The notes: a model not told the origin generated them from the sequence alone. A DNA stretch of 64,000 nucleotides from Rhodothermales bacterium (GCA_041391505.1 JAWKNW010000005.1:124001-188000); one strand, 5' to 3'; numbered from the stretch's first letter, positions 1 to 9,981 are shown. Program-made: numbers and translations.

Positions 1-1032
1 GTCGTAGAACACCATCGTCGCTCCGATCGCCAGGGTGCCGAAGACAAGCCACGGCCCCATCATCCACCCCATGTCGCTCATCCAGTACATGACGTCGCCG
101 GGCTTGAGGTCCATGCTGTGGTACATGTCCTGCGCGCCCTTGATCGGGAAGCCGCAGTGGGTGTGGACGGCGCCTTTGGGTTTGCCCGTCGTCCCGCTGG
201 TGTAGATGATCATCACGACGTCTTCGGCGGACGTGCGCTCGGTGGCGGCGTCGGGGGACTGGCCCGGGACCAGATCGTCCCACCAGATATCCCGGCCGGC
301 CTGCATGGCCACGTCGATGCCGGCGCGGCGGTCGACGATGACGTGGCGGACGGACGGGACGTCCCGCAGGGCCTCGTCGGCCGTGTGCTTCATCGGGACG
401 CGTTGACCGCGTCGGAACGCGCCGTCGGCGGTGAAGAGGGCGCTGGCGCCGGCATCGTTGAGCCGGGTCGCGATGGCGCTCGGGCCGTAGCCGCTGAAGA
501 GGGGCAGGATGACGCCGCCGATCTTGACGATGGCCAGGAAGGCGACGCAGAGGGCCGGCGTCATCGGCATGTACAGCCCGATCGCATCGCCCTTGCCGAG
601 CCCGAGCGACCGCAGGGCGTTGGCGCATCGGCCCACTTCCCGGTCCAGCTCCGCATAGGTATAGGTGCGCGTCTCACCGTCTTCGCCTTCCGATCGAAAC
701 GCGATGCGGTCGCGCACGTCCGTCGCCTGCCACTTGTCGAGCAGGTTGTGCACGATGTTCAGCTCGCCACCCACGCACCACGCGGGAAATTCGGGTCCGC
801 GGCTGAGGTCGACGATCCGGTCGTACTTGCGGTAAAACTGGATGTCGAGGTCGTCCATGACGGCATCCCAGAACCAGGCGATGTCGGATGCCGCGCGTTC
901 GAGGAGGACGTCGTAATCGGCGATCCCGTGCCGGCGCATGAACGCGGTCAGGTTGCTCTCCTCGATCCAGTCAGGATTCGGCTGCCACGCGATCTGCTGA
1001 CCGAACGGGAAACTGTCGGGGAGGGCGCTCAT
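1..1032 (-). CDS. AMP-forming acyl/acetyl-CoA synthetase, N-terminal part (partial)
   Basis: The reverse strand reads from an ATG at 1032 off the window edge, so only about 344 N-terminal residues are visible. The frame contains the adenylate-forming signature IIYTSGTTGKPKG (phosphate-binding loop), preceded by the motif YTYAELDREV and followed by DVMYWMSDMGWMMGP, as in acetyl- and propionyl-type CoA synthetases. The family activates a carboxylate with ATP and transfers it to CoA. The ATG overlaps the tex stop codon by four bases (ATGA), so the two genes are probably translationally coupled. The substrate cannot be decided because the C-terminal domain is outside the window; acetate, propionate or acetoacetate are all possible. 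Confidence 0.88.
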   Translation of the reverse strand, partial: MSALPDSFPFGQQIAWQPNPDWIEESNLTAFMRRHGIADYDVLLERAASDIAWFWDAVMDDLDIQFYRKYDRIVDLSRGPEFPAWCVGGELNIVHNLLDKWQATDVRDRIAFRSEGEDGETRTYTYAELDREVGRCANALRSLGLGKGDAIGLYMPMTPALCVAFLAIVKIGGVILPLFSGYGPSAIATRLNDAGASALFTADGAFRRGQRVPMKHTADEALRDVPSVRHVIVDRRAGIDVAMQAGRDIWWDDLVPGQSPDAATERTSAEDVVMIIYTSGTTGKPKGAVHTHCGFPIKGAQDMYHSMDLKPGDVMYWMSDMGWMMGPWLVFGTLAIGATMVFYD

Positions 1033-3305
1033 CGGGCGTTGAACTTCTTGACCAGATCCTCGAGCGTATGGTGCGGCGCCTCGGGTTTGCCCCTGCCCTT
1101 GTCCTTGCCCCGGTTTTTGCCGCCGCCTTGCTTGCCGGCCGGCGCGGGCTTGTCCTCGAGCTTCATCGAAAGCCCGATGCGGTTGAGCTTTTCGTTGATT
1201 TCGGTGACGCGGACCTTGACGACCTGGCCGACCTTCACCACCTCCGTCGGGTCGCTCACGTACCGGTTCGCCATCTGCGAAACGTGCACCAGCCCGTCGC
1301 GGTGCACCCCGATGTCGACGAACGCCCCGAAATTGGTCACGTTGGTGACAGAGCCTTCCAGGATCATCCCCACCTGGAGGTGTTTCACTTCGGTGACATC
1401 CTCGCGGAAGGTCGCGTACGTGAACGCCGTGCGCGGGTCGCGGCCCGGTTTCTTGAGCTCGTCGATGATGTCCTGCAGGGTCGGCAGTCCGATCTCGTCG
1501 GACTTGTACCGGTCGAGCTTCAGTTCTTTCAGCCGCTCCGGCACGCGGGTCATGGTCTCGATCGGCACGTTGAGGTCCGCCGCCATGCGGGAGACCACGT
1601 CGTAGCGTTCGGGGTGGACCGACGTGTTGTCGAGCGGGTTTTCGCCTTCGGGGATGCGGAGGAAGCCGGCGGCCTGCTCGAAGGCCTTGGGTCCGAAGCG
1701 GGGCACGTCCATCAGCTGCTCGCGGCGGCTGAAGCGGCCGTTGGCATTGCGGTAGTCGACGATGCTCTTGGCCAGCGCCGGCGTGATGCCCGAGGCGAAC
1801 CGGAGCAATTCCTTCGAGGCGGTGTTCAGGTTGACCCCGACGAAGTTGACGCAGCTCTCGACCGTCTCCTCCAGTTTCTGCCGCAGCCGCGTCTGGTCGA
1901 CATCGTGCTGGTATTGCCCGACGCCGATCGACTTGGGGTCGATCTTGACCAGCTCCGCGAGCGGGTCCTGGAGCCGGCGTCCGATGCTGATCGCGCCGCG
2001 GATGGTGAGGTCGAGTTCGCTGAACTCCTCGATGGCGACTTCGCTCGCCGAATACACCGAGGCGCCCGATTCGTTGACCATCACCTTGATCGGCGGCGCC
2101 GGCATGTCGGCGATGACTTCGTTCACGAACTGATCCGTCTCGCGGCCGGCGGTGCCGTTGCCGATGGCGATGAGTTCGATCTGGTGCGTCGCGATGATGC
2201 GTTTGAGCGCGGCTTTCGCTTCTTCGCGTTTGCCCGATCCGGTATGGGGGAAGATGGCTTGATAGGCGAGGTACTTGCCGGTCGCGTCGAGCACCGCCAC
2301 CTTGCAGCCCGTCCGGAAGCCGGGGTCGATGCCGAGCGTCGGGCGCATGCCGGCGGGGCTGGCGAGCAGCAATTCGCGCAGGTTGGCGGCAAAGGTCGTG
2401 ATCGATTCCTCGTCGGCCTCCTGCTTCTTCTGCAGCCGGATGTCGCCCACGATGGGGTTTTTCATGAGCCGGCTGAAGGCGTCGGCGATCAGCGTGGTGT
2501 AGAAGGCGTGCAGCGTGTCGTCGCTGCTGACGATCTCTTTTTCGCCGAGAAACGTCAGCACATGGGCCTCGTCGAACGTCAGCTCCATGAAGAGGATGCC
2601 TTCGGCTTCCCCGCGCCGCAGGGCCAGCATGTTATGCGCGGCGATGGACTTGACGGGCGCCTTGAACGAGCGGTAGTTCTCGAACTGGGTGGTCCCCTCC
2701 GGATAATCGCTCTTGATCGAGGAGGTGAACTCGCCGGTCTTGAAGAGGAAGTCGCGGATGTAGGCCCGCAGGTCCGCTTTCTCGGAGATCTCTTCCGCGA
2801 TGATGTCCGCCGCACCCTGCAGCGCCTCTTCGGGCGTGGCCACGCCTTTCTCGGGGTCGACGTAGGCCCGGGCCGCCTCGTCGAGCGGCTGGCTCAGCGG
2901 CGCGGCCGTGTTCTGCGACTTGATCCATTCCGCCAGCGGCTCGAGGCCTTTTTCACGCGCCTGCGTGGCGCGCGTCCGGCGTTTCGGCTTGTAGGGGAGA
3001 TACAGATCCTCGAGTTCGGCCTTCTGTTCGCAGGCTTCGATCTGCTTCCTGAGTTCGTCGGTCAGCTTGCCCTGCTCCTCGATCGACTTGAGGATCGCCA
3101 GTTTGCGATCCGCGAGTTCGGTGAGGTAGGCATGCCGGTCCTGCAGGGTGCGCAGCACGACTTCGTCGAGCCCGCCGGTCCGCTCTTTTCGGTACCGGGC
3201 GACGAATGGCACCGTGCCGCCGTCTGCGAAGAGTTCGAGGGTATGGTTGACTTGCCAGGTTTCGAGTGACAGCTCACGAGCGAGAGACTCGGCGATGGTA
3301 GACAT
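1029..3305 (-). CDS. tex: Tex family transcription accessory / RNA-binding protein
   Basis: 758 residues, the usual Tex length. The N-terminus has the Tex helical region with the LADRKLAILKSIEEQGKLT-type segment and the YKPKRRT motif. A YqgF/RNase H-like domain starts near LGIDPGFRTGCKVAV (about residue 325), a helix-hairpin-helix region follows (residues about 490 to 560), and an S1 RNA-binding domain lies near the end (GSVTNVTNFGAFVDIG). A lysine- and glycine-rich tail follows S1. Tex proteins bind RNA and affect transcription, and act in the cytoplasm. It is the first gene of a two-gene unit with the CoA synthetase. The region upstream (3306 to 3533) is short and largely repeat. Confidence 0.95.
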   Translation of the reverse strand: MSTIAESLARELSLETWQVNHTLELFADGGTVPFVARYRKERTGGLDEVVLRTLQDRHAYLTELADRKLAILKSIEEQGKLTDELRKQIEACEQKAELEDLYLPYKPKRRTRATQAREKGLEPLAEWIKSQNTAAPLSQPLDEAARAYVDPEKGVATPEEALQGAADIIAEEISEKADLRAYIRDFLFKTGEFTSSIKSDYPEGTTQFENYRSFKAPVKSIAAHNMLALRRGEAEGILFMELTFDEAHVLTFLGEKEIVSSDDTLHAFYTTLIADAFSRLMKNPIVGDIRLQKKQEADEESITTFAANLRELLLASPAGMRPTLGIDPGFRTGCKVAVLDATGKYLAYQAIFPHTGSGKREEAKAALKRIIATHQIELIAIGNGTAGRETDQFVNEVIADMPAPPIKVMVNESGASVYSASEVAIEEFSELDLTIRGAISIGRRLQDPLAELVKIDPKSIGVGQYQHDVDQTRLRQKLEETVESCVNFVGVNLNTASKELLRFASGITPALAKSIVDYRNANGRFSRREQLMDVPRFGPKAFEQAAGFLRIPEGENPLDNTSVHPERYDVVSRMAADLNVPIETMTRVPERLKELKLDRYKSDEIGLPTLQDIIDELKKPGRDPRTAFTYATFREDVTEVKHLQVGMILEGSVTNVTNFGAFVDIGVHRDGLVHVSQMANRYVSDPTEVVKVGQVVKVRVTEINEKLNRIGLSMKLEDKPAPAGKQGGGKNRGKDKGRGKPEAPHHTLEDLVKKFNAR

Positions 3306-3400
3306 ACTGGACCTTTGGATGAGGCAGAAATCTATGCGTCAGCCTGTGTCAAAGAGCGAGGGGGGGAAATGTTTCGGATGGGGAGATGGGGTGGGATGTG

Positions 3401-3519
3401 CGATGCGGGATGCAGGATGCGGGATGCAGGATGCGGGATGCAGGATGTGGGGATGCAGGATGCGGGATGCAGGATGAGCGATGCGGGATGATGGCTTGAG
3501 GCCTGGCATCCCGCATCGC
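3401..3519. repeat. GGATGC(A/G) heptad array ending in a 13-bp stem hairpin
   Basis: Between the tex start and the next convergent-side gene the sequence is a tandem array of a 7-bp unit GGATGC[A/G], about a dozen imperfect copies. At its right end the unit run GCGATGCGGGATG (3478 to 3490) is matched by a perfect inverted copy at 3507 to 3519, giving a 13-bp stem with a 16-nt loop. The same unit and the same inverted-end design occur at about 15630 to 15767, and a three-unit relic at 12960 to 12980. It has no coding appearance. It may act as a transcription end or be a selfish dispersed repeat; the sequence does not decide. Confidence 0.85.
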
Positions 3520-3533
3520 CCATCTTGTCTGGG

Positions 3534-6500
3534 CTAGCGGGCGTGGACGAGCATCCGTTGCAGGGCCTCCGTCTCGCCGCGGGCGCGGACAACGAAGAGG
3601 CCTGGCGCGAGCGATGCGCCATCCACGGCGATGCGGTGGCGGACGCCGGCCTCCAGCGTGCCGGCGAATAACGTCCCGATTTCCCGCCCGAGGACGTCGT
3701 ACAGGCTCACCTGCACGACCTGGTCGCGGTCGACCGTGATGACGACTTCGCCGCGCTCGGTGAACGGGTTGGGGTAGGCGCTCTCGATGGCGAAGACGAG
3801 CGGGACGGCCTCCATCGCGAGCGAGGCATCGACGGCGCCCGTTTTGGAAGCAGACGACGGGTCGATCACACTGAACGACAGGCTGTACGTGGCGCCGACG
3901 GCGCCCGTGAAGCTGGTCCCGCCATAGGGCGTGGCGCGCACCTCGTGCGAGCCGGTCGCCGGCGTCCACGCGCTGTAGTTGCCCGAAGCATCACCGCCGA
4001 TCGCGAAGGGCGCCAGGGATTCCTTGCGGTAGGTATCGTTCGTGTCGTAACCGAAAATCAGGCTTTTCGTGAGGGAGTTTACGTTGGCCCGAATGTTGAG
4101 GCTGCGGGTCGGCAGCGTGGCGAGGTTGAGCGTCGCGCCGGCAGGGATCGGGTCGTAGCCGGCGATCGGCAGATCGGTCACCGCGTTGATAAGCGTCAGG
4201 CTGGTCACGGCCGGCGCATCGCCCGGAGGCGGTGGCGGATCCTCGCCGCCTTCGCGCGGGCTTTCCGCGGGGCCGGCGCCGGTGGGGGTGAAGCCGGCGT
4301 CGGTGGTGAGGACGATCTTATCGACATACGCTTCGTCCTTCTGCATCCACACGTTGATGGTGTGTGTGCCGGCGCTGTTGACGCCCAGCGTGGCCGTACT
4401 CGAAGTCAGACGCGTGCGGGTCCACGTCCACGTGTTGTAGGTGTTGGTCACCATAAACGACGCGGCGTTGGAGGACTGCCCATTGAGTCCTACATGTACC
4501 CGGTTGTCATCAGCGTTATTCGCCCACATCCGCAGCCACACGTAGTAGGTGCCGGTGGTGCCGAACGACACGTCAAAGATCATCTCCGGGCTGGTGTTGA
4601 CAAACGAATAGAGGTTTTTATTCAGATCCGGAAGGGCCGCCATCGCGCCATCGCCGCTGAAGCCGGTTTTATCGGATTTGAGGAGCCATTCCTGGCCGCC
4701 GCGTGGGATGGAGGCGGCGTAGTGTTCGGCTTCTATGACCACCTGGCCCCCGGATTCCAGGAAGGCGCCGGCGGTGGATGGAGGCGGCGGAGGCGGTGGC
4801 GGGTCAACCGGACCGTCGAGCGGATCACCCACGATGGCCACCCAGTCTTTGGTCGTCTCCGAAGGCGGGCTACCGATCGATTTGACGCCCGGTCCGGACA
4901 CCGACGTGACCGTCCCGTTTTTCAGCGCGCCGCCCGTGCGCGGATTATACCACTGGACGGGGTAGGTCTTGACGGTAGCGCCGAGGTCGAGCGTGGTGGT
5001 ACCTCCGTTCGGCAGGTATACCGCGTAAATGGAGCCTGTTTTGGCGAAGACGCGGTTCGAGTAGAGCGGGGCGAGGCCGCTTTTGGGCTCCATGTCCTGA
5101 AAGGGCAGGTACGCTGTAAAGAACGTGTGGGCGATGGTGGATTGCTCCCAGAGGAAGTCGTACCGCCGGAAGTCCTCCAGTTCCAGGTCACGTTTATCGA
5201 CATCGAACCCGAGGTACCAGTCGAACCCGGCGCCGCCGGCCATGAGGCTGCCCCACATCTCGGATTTTCGGACGGCCTCCATGTTGGACTCGTCCGGCCG
5301 TACGCCTCCGTTCCACCCGCAGCATTCGTCCAGCGTGATGATCCACGGCCGGCCGGCGTCGGTGGAGTAGTCGCGCCATTCGGTAATGCGGTTGTAGGTT
5401 TTGTCGCCGGCGACATCCCATTCGCCATCGTGAATCTGGAAGGAGATGCCGCTGTAGGCAGGGTTACCCAGGAGGGGGCCGTAGATGAGCAGGTATTTGT
5501 CCGTGCCGGCCTGCGAGTGCATCGTGATGATGCTCTTGTACGGGTCGTTCGCGTTGATGTACCCCGTAAACGCGATGCGCTGCGCATCCGTGTTGCCTAT
5601 GCCCTCGATCTTGTGCTCCTCGCCCAGATTCCATTTCAGGTTGTGGTGCCCGAAGCGGGCGATCATCTCCCGGTAGTAGAGCTTGCGCTGGAGGCCGAGG
5701 TCTCCGCCATCAAGCAAAAACTCATTCCCCAGTTCCTGTAGGACGACATGGAGCAGGATGCCCTTGTTGTTCATGTGGGTGAAGAGGATCTCCCACTGAT
5801 CGAGTTTGGACACGTCGAAGCGGTAGCGCTCTTCGTAGGCCGTCCAGGGCCAGACATCCTTGCCGTCGCCCTCGACGTTCATTGTGATAAAAAACTGCGA
5901 GTTGATGCCTTCGCCGGCGAGGTAGTTCATGGCGCCGACGATCCCCTTGCCTTTCCCTCCTTTCCAGGATGGATCGCCCGTCTTCCAGTCCTGGATGTGG
6001 GCGCTGTACGTTTTGAGGTGGTCGCCGGCGAAGTTGAAGGTCCCGTCGAAGTCAGGATCCCCGAGCAGGTTTTCCGGGCTGCCTGAACCGTTTTCGATAA
6101 ACCAGTCCCCGTTGTCGAGCTTCATGTAGTGTTTGCCGGCGTAGCGGAGCCGACCCCGCGCGCGGAAGTCGTCGCCGGTTTTGTCCGTCCCCGCGATGGT
6201 AAACGAGCCGGAGGTGCCGTTGAACGAGGTCGGCGTGCCGGCGGAGGTGCTGACGGCGATGTCGGTGCCGGTGACGAAGGATACGCTGTAGTTCCACGTT
6301 CCGGTTTCGTCCGGCGTGAAGTGGACGCGCCACTTGGCGCCGCTCGTGGCGCTGGTTTCGCCGGCGTTGCCGTCGGCCGCGTAGTAGCCGGGTACGACGT
6401 AGGTCTTGGAGCCTTTGGTAAACGTGACGTTAAGGCGGTAATTCCGGAACGGGTTGGGGCTGGCGGTTTCGGAGGTCGAGGGGCCGTCGAACGTGAGGGT

Positions 6501-6674
6501 GACGGTATGCCACTTTTTCAACTCGCCGGTGACGGTCACCGCCTGTTGGTCCGGCGCCGGCGCGGCGTCATCGAAGGATGCGGCGCCCGCCCGGGATGGC
6601 ATGGCGCACCAGAGGAGGATAAAAACGGTCAGCCATCCCGAGGCGACCGGCGGACGATGTAGCACGTTGAGCAT
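3534..6674 (-). CDS. DUF5060-type glycoside hydrolase with CBM and T9SS sorting domain
   Basis: 1046 residues from the ATG at 6674, chosen because it begins a signal peptide (hydrophobic WLTVFILLWCAM, then SRAGA). Upstream in-frame sequence only offers a TTG. Order: DUF5060 Ig-like domain (about 45 to 165), a TIM-barrel-like glycosidase region (about 175 to 620) with candidate acidic residues in KWNLGEEH and ITLDECCGW, a proline linker (about 625 to 633), a carbohydrate-binding-like module starting VVIEAEHY (about 645 to 790), an Ig-like domain, and a C-terminal T9SS sorting domain (AYPNPFTERGE, VSLYDVLGREIG). It should be secreted and cell-surface attached. A paralogue lies immediately upstream in transcription order. 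The substrate is not identifiable. Confidence 0.85.
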   Translation of the reverse strand: MLNVLHRPPVASGWLTVFILLWCAMPSRAGAASFDDAAPAPDQQAVTVTGELKKWHTVTLTFDGPSTSETASPNPFRNYRLNVTFTKGSKTYVVPGYYAADGNAGETSATSGAKWRVHFTPDETGTWNYSVSFVTGTDIAVSTSAGTPTSFNGTSGSFTIAGTDKTGDDFRARGRLRYAGKHYMKLDNGDWFIENGSGSPENLLGDPDFDGTFNFAGDHLKTYSAHIQDWKTGDPSWKGGKGKGIVGAMNYLAGEGINSQFFITMNVEGDGKDVWPWTAYEERYRFDVSKLDQWEILFTHMNNKGILLHVVLQELGNEFLLDGGDLGLQRKLYYREMIARFGHHNLKWNLGEEHKIEGIGNTDAQRIAFTGYINANDPYKSIITMHSQAGTDKYLLIYGPLLGNPAYSGISFQIHDGEWDVAGDKTYNRITEWRDYSTDAGRPWIITLDECCGWNGGVRPDESNMEAVRKSEMWGSLMAGGAGFDWYLGFDVDKRDLELEDFRRYDFLWEQSTIAHTFFTAYLPFQDMEPKSGLAPLYSNRVFAKTGSIYAVYLPNGGTTTLDLGATVKTYPVQWYNPRTGGALKNGTVTSVSGPGVKSIGSPPSETTKDWVAIVGDPLDGPVDPPPPPPPPSTAGAFLESGGQVVIEAEHYAASIPRGGQEWLLKSDKTGFSGDGAMAALPDLNKNLYSFVNTSPEMIFDVSFGTTGTYYVWLRMWANNADDNRVHVGLNGQSSNAASFMVTNTYNTWTWTRTRLTSSTATLGVNSAGTHTINVWMQKDEAYVDKIVLTTDAGFTPTGAGPAESPREGGEDPPPPPGDAPAVTSLTLINAVTDLPIAGYDPIPAGATLNLATLPTRSLNIRANVNSLTKSLIFGYDTNDTYRKESLAPFAIGGDASGNYSAWTPATGSHEVRATPYGGTSFTGAVGATYSLSFSVIDPSSASKTGAVDASLAMEAVPLVFAIESAYPNPFTERGEVVITVDRDQVVQVSLYDVLGREIGTLFAGTLEAGVRHRIAVDGASLAPGLFVVRARGETEALQRMLVHAR

Positions 6675-6870
6675 GATCGTGTAAGTCGACGTGAAGCACG
6701 GCCACGGCCGCGCATCGAAAGGACGAAGTGCAGGCGTCGATGACACACGCAGATCCAAGTTCGGTGTAAAACACCGGCAAGGTTGCGATGCGAAACGGGT
6801 CGTTGTTGTAAGGAAATGCCGACTGCAGCCGGGGGATAAGATACGACAGCGCCGCCCGGAGCGTAACGTT

Positions 6871-9333
6871 CTATTTTTGCAGCACGATCAACTGCGAAGT
6901 CGAGAAGTAGGCGCCATGTGCCTGGATGAAATAGCGACCGCTCGGCAGCGCGCCGGCGTCGAGGCGGAACAGCCGGGCCTCCTGGGCGGGCATCTCGCCG
7001 TCGAAGATCGTGGCGACCCGCCGGCCTAACAGGTCGTACAGCGCAATCGTCACCGGCTGTGGACGCGAGACGGTCAGCGTAAACTGGGTCTGTGGATTAA
7101 ACGGGTTCGGCGAGGCCGGCGACAGCGCGTAGCTGGCCGTGAGATCTACCCGCGCCGATGCGGTGTGGCTGTAGGCGAAGGCGCCGTCGAAATCGATCTG
7201 CTTCAGCCGGAAGGTGTGCGACCCGGGGGCGAGCTGCGGCGTCCGGAATCGGTAGACATGGGCGTCGCTGGAGGTGCCGTGACCCGACACGAAGTCGACG
7301 GTCTCGAACGTGTGGTCGCGCTGCATTTGCACCTCGAAGCCGGCGTTGTTCAGTTCGCTGGCGGTGGTCCAGACCAGATCGACCGCCCCGCCGTCGGCCA
7401 CGGCGTCGAAGGACGTCAACGCGACGGGCAGGTGGGTACCCGGGATATCGGTGCGAATCGGGACGCCGACGACGGCCACCCAGTCGAGCTCGGGATCCTC
7501 CGGGGGATCCCCGATGGTTTTGACGCCCGGGCCGCTGACGTTGGTCTTGGAGCCGGTCTGCAGATTGCCGCCGGTGCGGGGGTTGTACCAGTAGATCGGA
7601 TACGTCTTGCTGGTCGACCCGAGGTCCAGCGTGGTCGTGCCGCCGTTGGGGAGATAGACGACATAGAGCGACCCCGGAATGGCGAGCACCCGGTTCTGAT
7701 AGTCCGGCGTGAGGCCGGTCTGGGCCTTCAACTCCTGGAACGGGACGAACGTCGTGAAGAACGTATGGGCGTGGGTGGACTGGGTCCAGAGGAAATCGTA
7801 GATCCGGAAGTCCTGGAGGTTGAGGTCGCGTTTTTGTTCGGTGGTGAAGCCGAGATACCAGTCGTAGCCGGCGCCGCCGGCCATCAGGCTGCCCCACATC
7901 TCGGAGTGGCGGACGGCGTCCATATTGCTCGTGTCGGGCTCGACGCCCGAGTTCCAGCCGCAGCACTCGTCGAGCGTGACAATCCAGGGATGGCCGGCGT
8001 CCGTGGAGCGACCGATCCAGTCCTTGATGAAGTTGTACGTCTTGTCGCCGGCGACATCGAATTCGCCGCCGTGCACCTGCAGCGACATGCCGCTGAACGC
8101 TTCGTTGCCCAGCAGCGGCCCATAGATCGCGATGTAGAACGTCGTGCCCGATTGCGAATGCATGGTGATGACATGCTTGTACGGGTCGGTCGCACTGATG
8201 TACGCCACATACGCCTGGCGCTGGGCGTCCGTGTTGCCGATTCCTTCGATCTTGTGCTCCTCGCCCAGATTCCATTTGAGTGGATGATGGGCGAAGCGCG
8301 CGATGATCTCGCGGTAATAGAGCCGGCGCTGGGGCCCCAGTTCGCCGCCGTCGAGCAGAAACTCGTTCCCCAGTTCCTGGAGGACGACGTGGAGCAGGAT
8401 GCCTTTTTCGCTCATGTGAGAAAAGATGATTTCCCACTGATCCAGCTTCGAGACGTCGAAGCGGTAGCGCTCGGTGTAGGCCGTCCAGGGCCAGACATCC
8501 TTGCCGTCGCCTTCGACGTTCATCGTGATGAAGAACTGGCTGTTGATCCCCTTGCCGGCGAGGTAGTTCATCGCGCCGATGATCCCTTTGCCCTTGCTGC
8601 CCTTCCAGGTGGGGTCGCCCGCCTGCCAGTCCTGGAGGTGGGCGCTGTAGGTTTTCAGGTGATCGCCGGCGAAGTTGTAGGTGCCGTCGATCTCCGGATC
8701 GGCGAGCAGGTTTTCCGGGCTTCCCGAGCCATTCTCCAGAAACCAGTCGCCGTTATCGAGCCGCATGTACCGCGTGTCGGCATACCGCGGCATCCCGACG
8801 GCGCGGAAGTCTCGCCCTTCCTTGTCGGTGTCGGTCACGGTGAAGGAGCCCGTGAGGCCGTGAAACGCCGTCGGCGCGCCGCCGGACGCGTCGTCGGCGA
8901 TGGCAATGTCCGGGCCTTCGACGAACGAGATTTCGTAGGTCCACACCCCGGTTTCGTCAGGCACGAAATGCGCGCGCCAGACCGAGCCGGCGATGGCGCT
9001 GGTCTCGGCGGCGTTGCCGTCCGCCGCGAAGTATCCGGGCACGACGTACGAGGTGCCGTTATGGGTGAAGGTGACGTCGAGCCGGTAGTTGAGAAAGGGG
9101 TTGTACGCATCCACCTCGGAGGCCGCCGGCCCGTCCATTTGCAGCGTGATGGGATGCCAGAGGCGCTTTTCGCCGAGGATCTGAACGCCCTGCCGGCTCG
9201 GGACCGGCCGGCAGCGGGCGCTCAGAACGAAGAAGGGGGCCATGCATACCAGCGCAAAGGCGGCATAACGGCGAAGGGCCTGGCGCCGGATGGCGTAGGG
9301 AACCGAGGCGACAGAGTAGCCGGTTACGGTCAT
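6871..9333 (-). CDS. DUF5060-type glycoside hydrolase with T9SS sorting domain (paralogue)
   Basis: 820 residues from the ATG at 9333, which places a basic then hydrophobic signal segment (RRYAAFALVCMAPFFVL) at the N-terminus. It shares with the neighbouring 3534-6674 gene the DUF5060 domain and the glycosidase domain almost residue for residue, including WNLGEEHKIEG, TLDECCGW and GGAGYDWYLGF. It lacks the EAEH carbohydrate-binding module. Instead a short fibronectin-like domain (DLVWTTASELNNAGFEV) precedes the T9SS sorting domain (PASPNPFNPQ, IALYDLLGRRV). The pair looks like a tandem duplication followed by tail exchange. Secreted polysaccharide degradation is the inferred role. The 196 bp between the two genes holds no other feature I can name. 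Confidence 0.84.
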   Translation of the reverse strand: MTVTGYSVASVPYAIRRQALRRYAAFALVCMAPFFVLSARCRPVPSRQGVQILGEKRLWHPITLQMDGPAASEVDAYNPFLNYRLDVTFTHNGTSYVVPGYFAADGNAAETSAIAGSVWRAHFVPDETGVWTYEISFVEGPDIAIADDASGGAPTAFHGLTGSFTVTDTDKEGRDFRAVGMPRYADTRYMRLDNGDWFLENGSGSPENLLADPEIDGTYNFAGDHLKTYSAHLQDWQAGDPTWKGSKGKGIIGAMNYLAGKGINSQFFITMNVEGDGKDVWPWTAYTERYRFDVSKLDQWEIIFSHMSEKGILLHVVLQELGNEFLLDGGELGPQRRLYYREIIARFAHHPLKWNLGEEHKIEGIGNTDAQRQAYVAYISATDPYKHVITMHSQSGTTFYIAIYGPLLGNEAFSGMSLQVHGGEFDVAGDKTYNFIKDWIGRSTDAGHPWIVTLDECCGWNSGVEPDTSNMDAVRHSEMWGSLMAGGAGYDWYLGFTTEQKRDLNLQDFRIYDFLWTQSTHAHTFFTTFVPFQELKAQTGLTPDYQNRVLAIPGSLYVVYLPNGGTTTLDLGSTSKTYPIYWYNPRTGGNLQTGSKTNVSGPGVKTIGDPPEDPELDWVAVVGVPIRTDIPGTHLPVALTSFDAVADGGAVDLVWTTASELNNAGFEVQMQRDHTFETVDFVSGHGTSSDAHVYRFRTPQLAPGSHTFRLKQIDFDGAFAYSHTASARVDLTASYALSPASPNPFNPQTQFTLTVSRPQPVTIALYDLLGRRVATIFDGEMPAQEARLFRLDAGALPSGRYFIQAHGAYFSTSQLIVLQK

Positions 9334-9567
9334 GGGCTCTCGGAGCCTTGCGCTCCGCGGGAATAGGCCTGAAGGGCGTCGTGGCGCGATACAAAACGAC
9401 GAGCCATGGTACATCCCGAGGTAGGGGATGCGTATGCGCCAAACCGACAGACCTGATGGGAGCTTTGTAGCAACTTGGTGTGGACGAATTGCCGGCCCGA
9501 GGATGTAACCGATTGACGTATCCGGGGTACTAAAGGGCGTCCTTTTAAATCATCCGGTACGATCATC

Positions 9568-9969
9568 ATGACGGACAAGCGCCATCCATCGAACGAGACC
9601 GATCTACGCAGCCGGCTGACCCCGGAGCAGTATCACGTGACGCAGGAGAAGGGGACCGAGCGTGCATTCACCGGCGTGTACTGGGACAACAAGGACGCCG
9701 GCATGTATCGCTGCGTCGTGTGCAACGAGCCGCTCTTCGATGCGGACACGAAATACGATTCCGGCTCGGGCTGGCCGAGTTTTTACCAGCCGACGGACCG
9801 CAAGAAGGTGAAGGAGCACGCCGACTTCAGCCACGGCATGCATCGCGTGGAGGTGACCTGCACGTCGTGCGGCGCCCACCTCGGCCATGTCTTCAACGAC
9901 GGCCCCAACCCCACCGGGCTCCGTTATTGCATCAACTCCGCCGCGCTGGATTTCGAGAAAAAGGAGTAA
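9568..9969 (+). CDS. msrB: Peptide-methionine (R)-S-oxide reductase
   Basis: 133 residues, normal for MsrB. Reduces methionine-R-sulfoxide in proteins using thioredoxin. The two zinc CxxC motifs are present (CVVCNEP and CTSCGAHLG), the substrate-site GSGWPSFYQP is intact, and the catalytic cysteine lies in RYCINSAAL. The length and absence of a signal sequence indicate a cytoplasmic enzyme. It stands alone, divergent from the glycoside hydrolase gene and convergent with hppD across a repeat field. Confidence 0.97.
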   Translation: MTDKRHPSNETDLRSRLTPEQYHVTQEKGTERAFTGVYWDNKDAGMYRCVVCNEPLFDADTKYDSGSGWPSFYQPTDRKKVKEHADFSHGMHRVEVTCTSCGAHLGHVFNDGPNPTGLRYCINSAALDFEKKE

Positions 9970-9981
9970 GGGGGAGGGGGA

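Noticed and set aside
118..1605. Long open frame on the forward strand antisense to the CoA synthetase and tex
   Set aside because: GC-rich sequence gives long open frames opposite real genes; the translation is compositionally odd and has no recognisable domain, while the reverse-strand frames are clear family members.
7165..9366. 733-codon frame on the forward strand over the second glycoside hydrolase
   Set aside because: It is the antisense of a clearly conserved gene and its translation is Arg/Val/Gly-rich without motifs.
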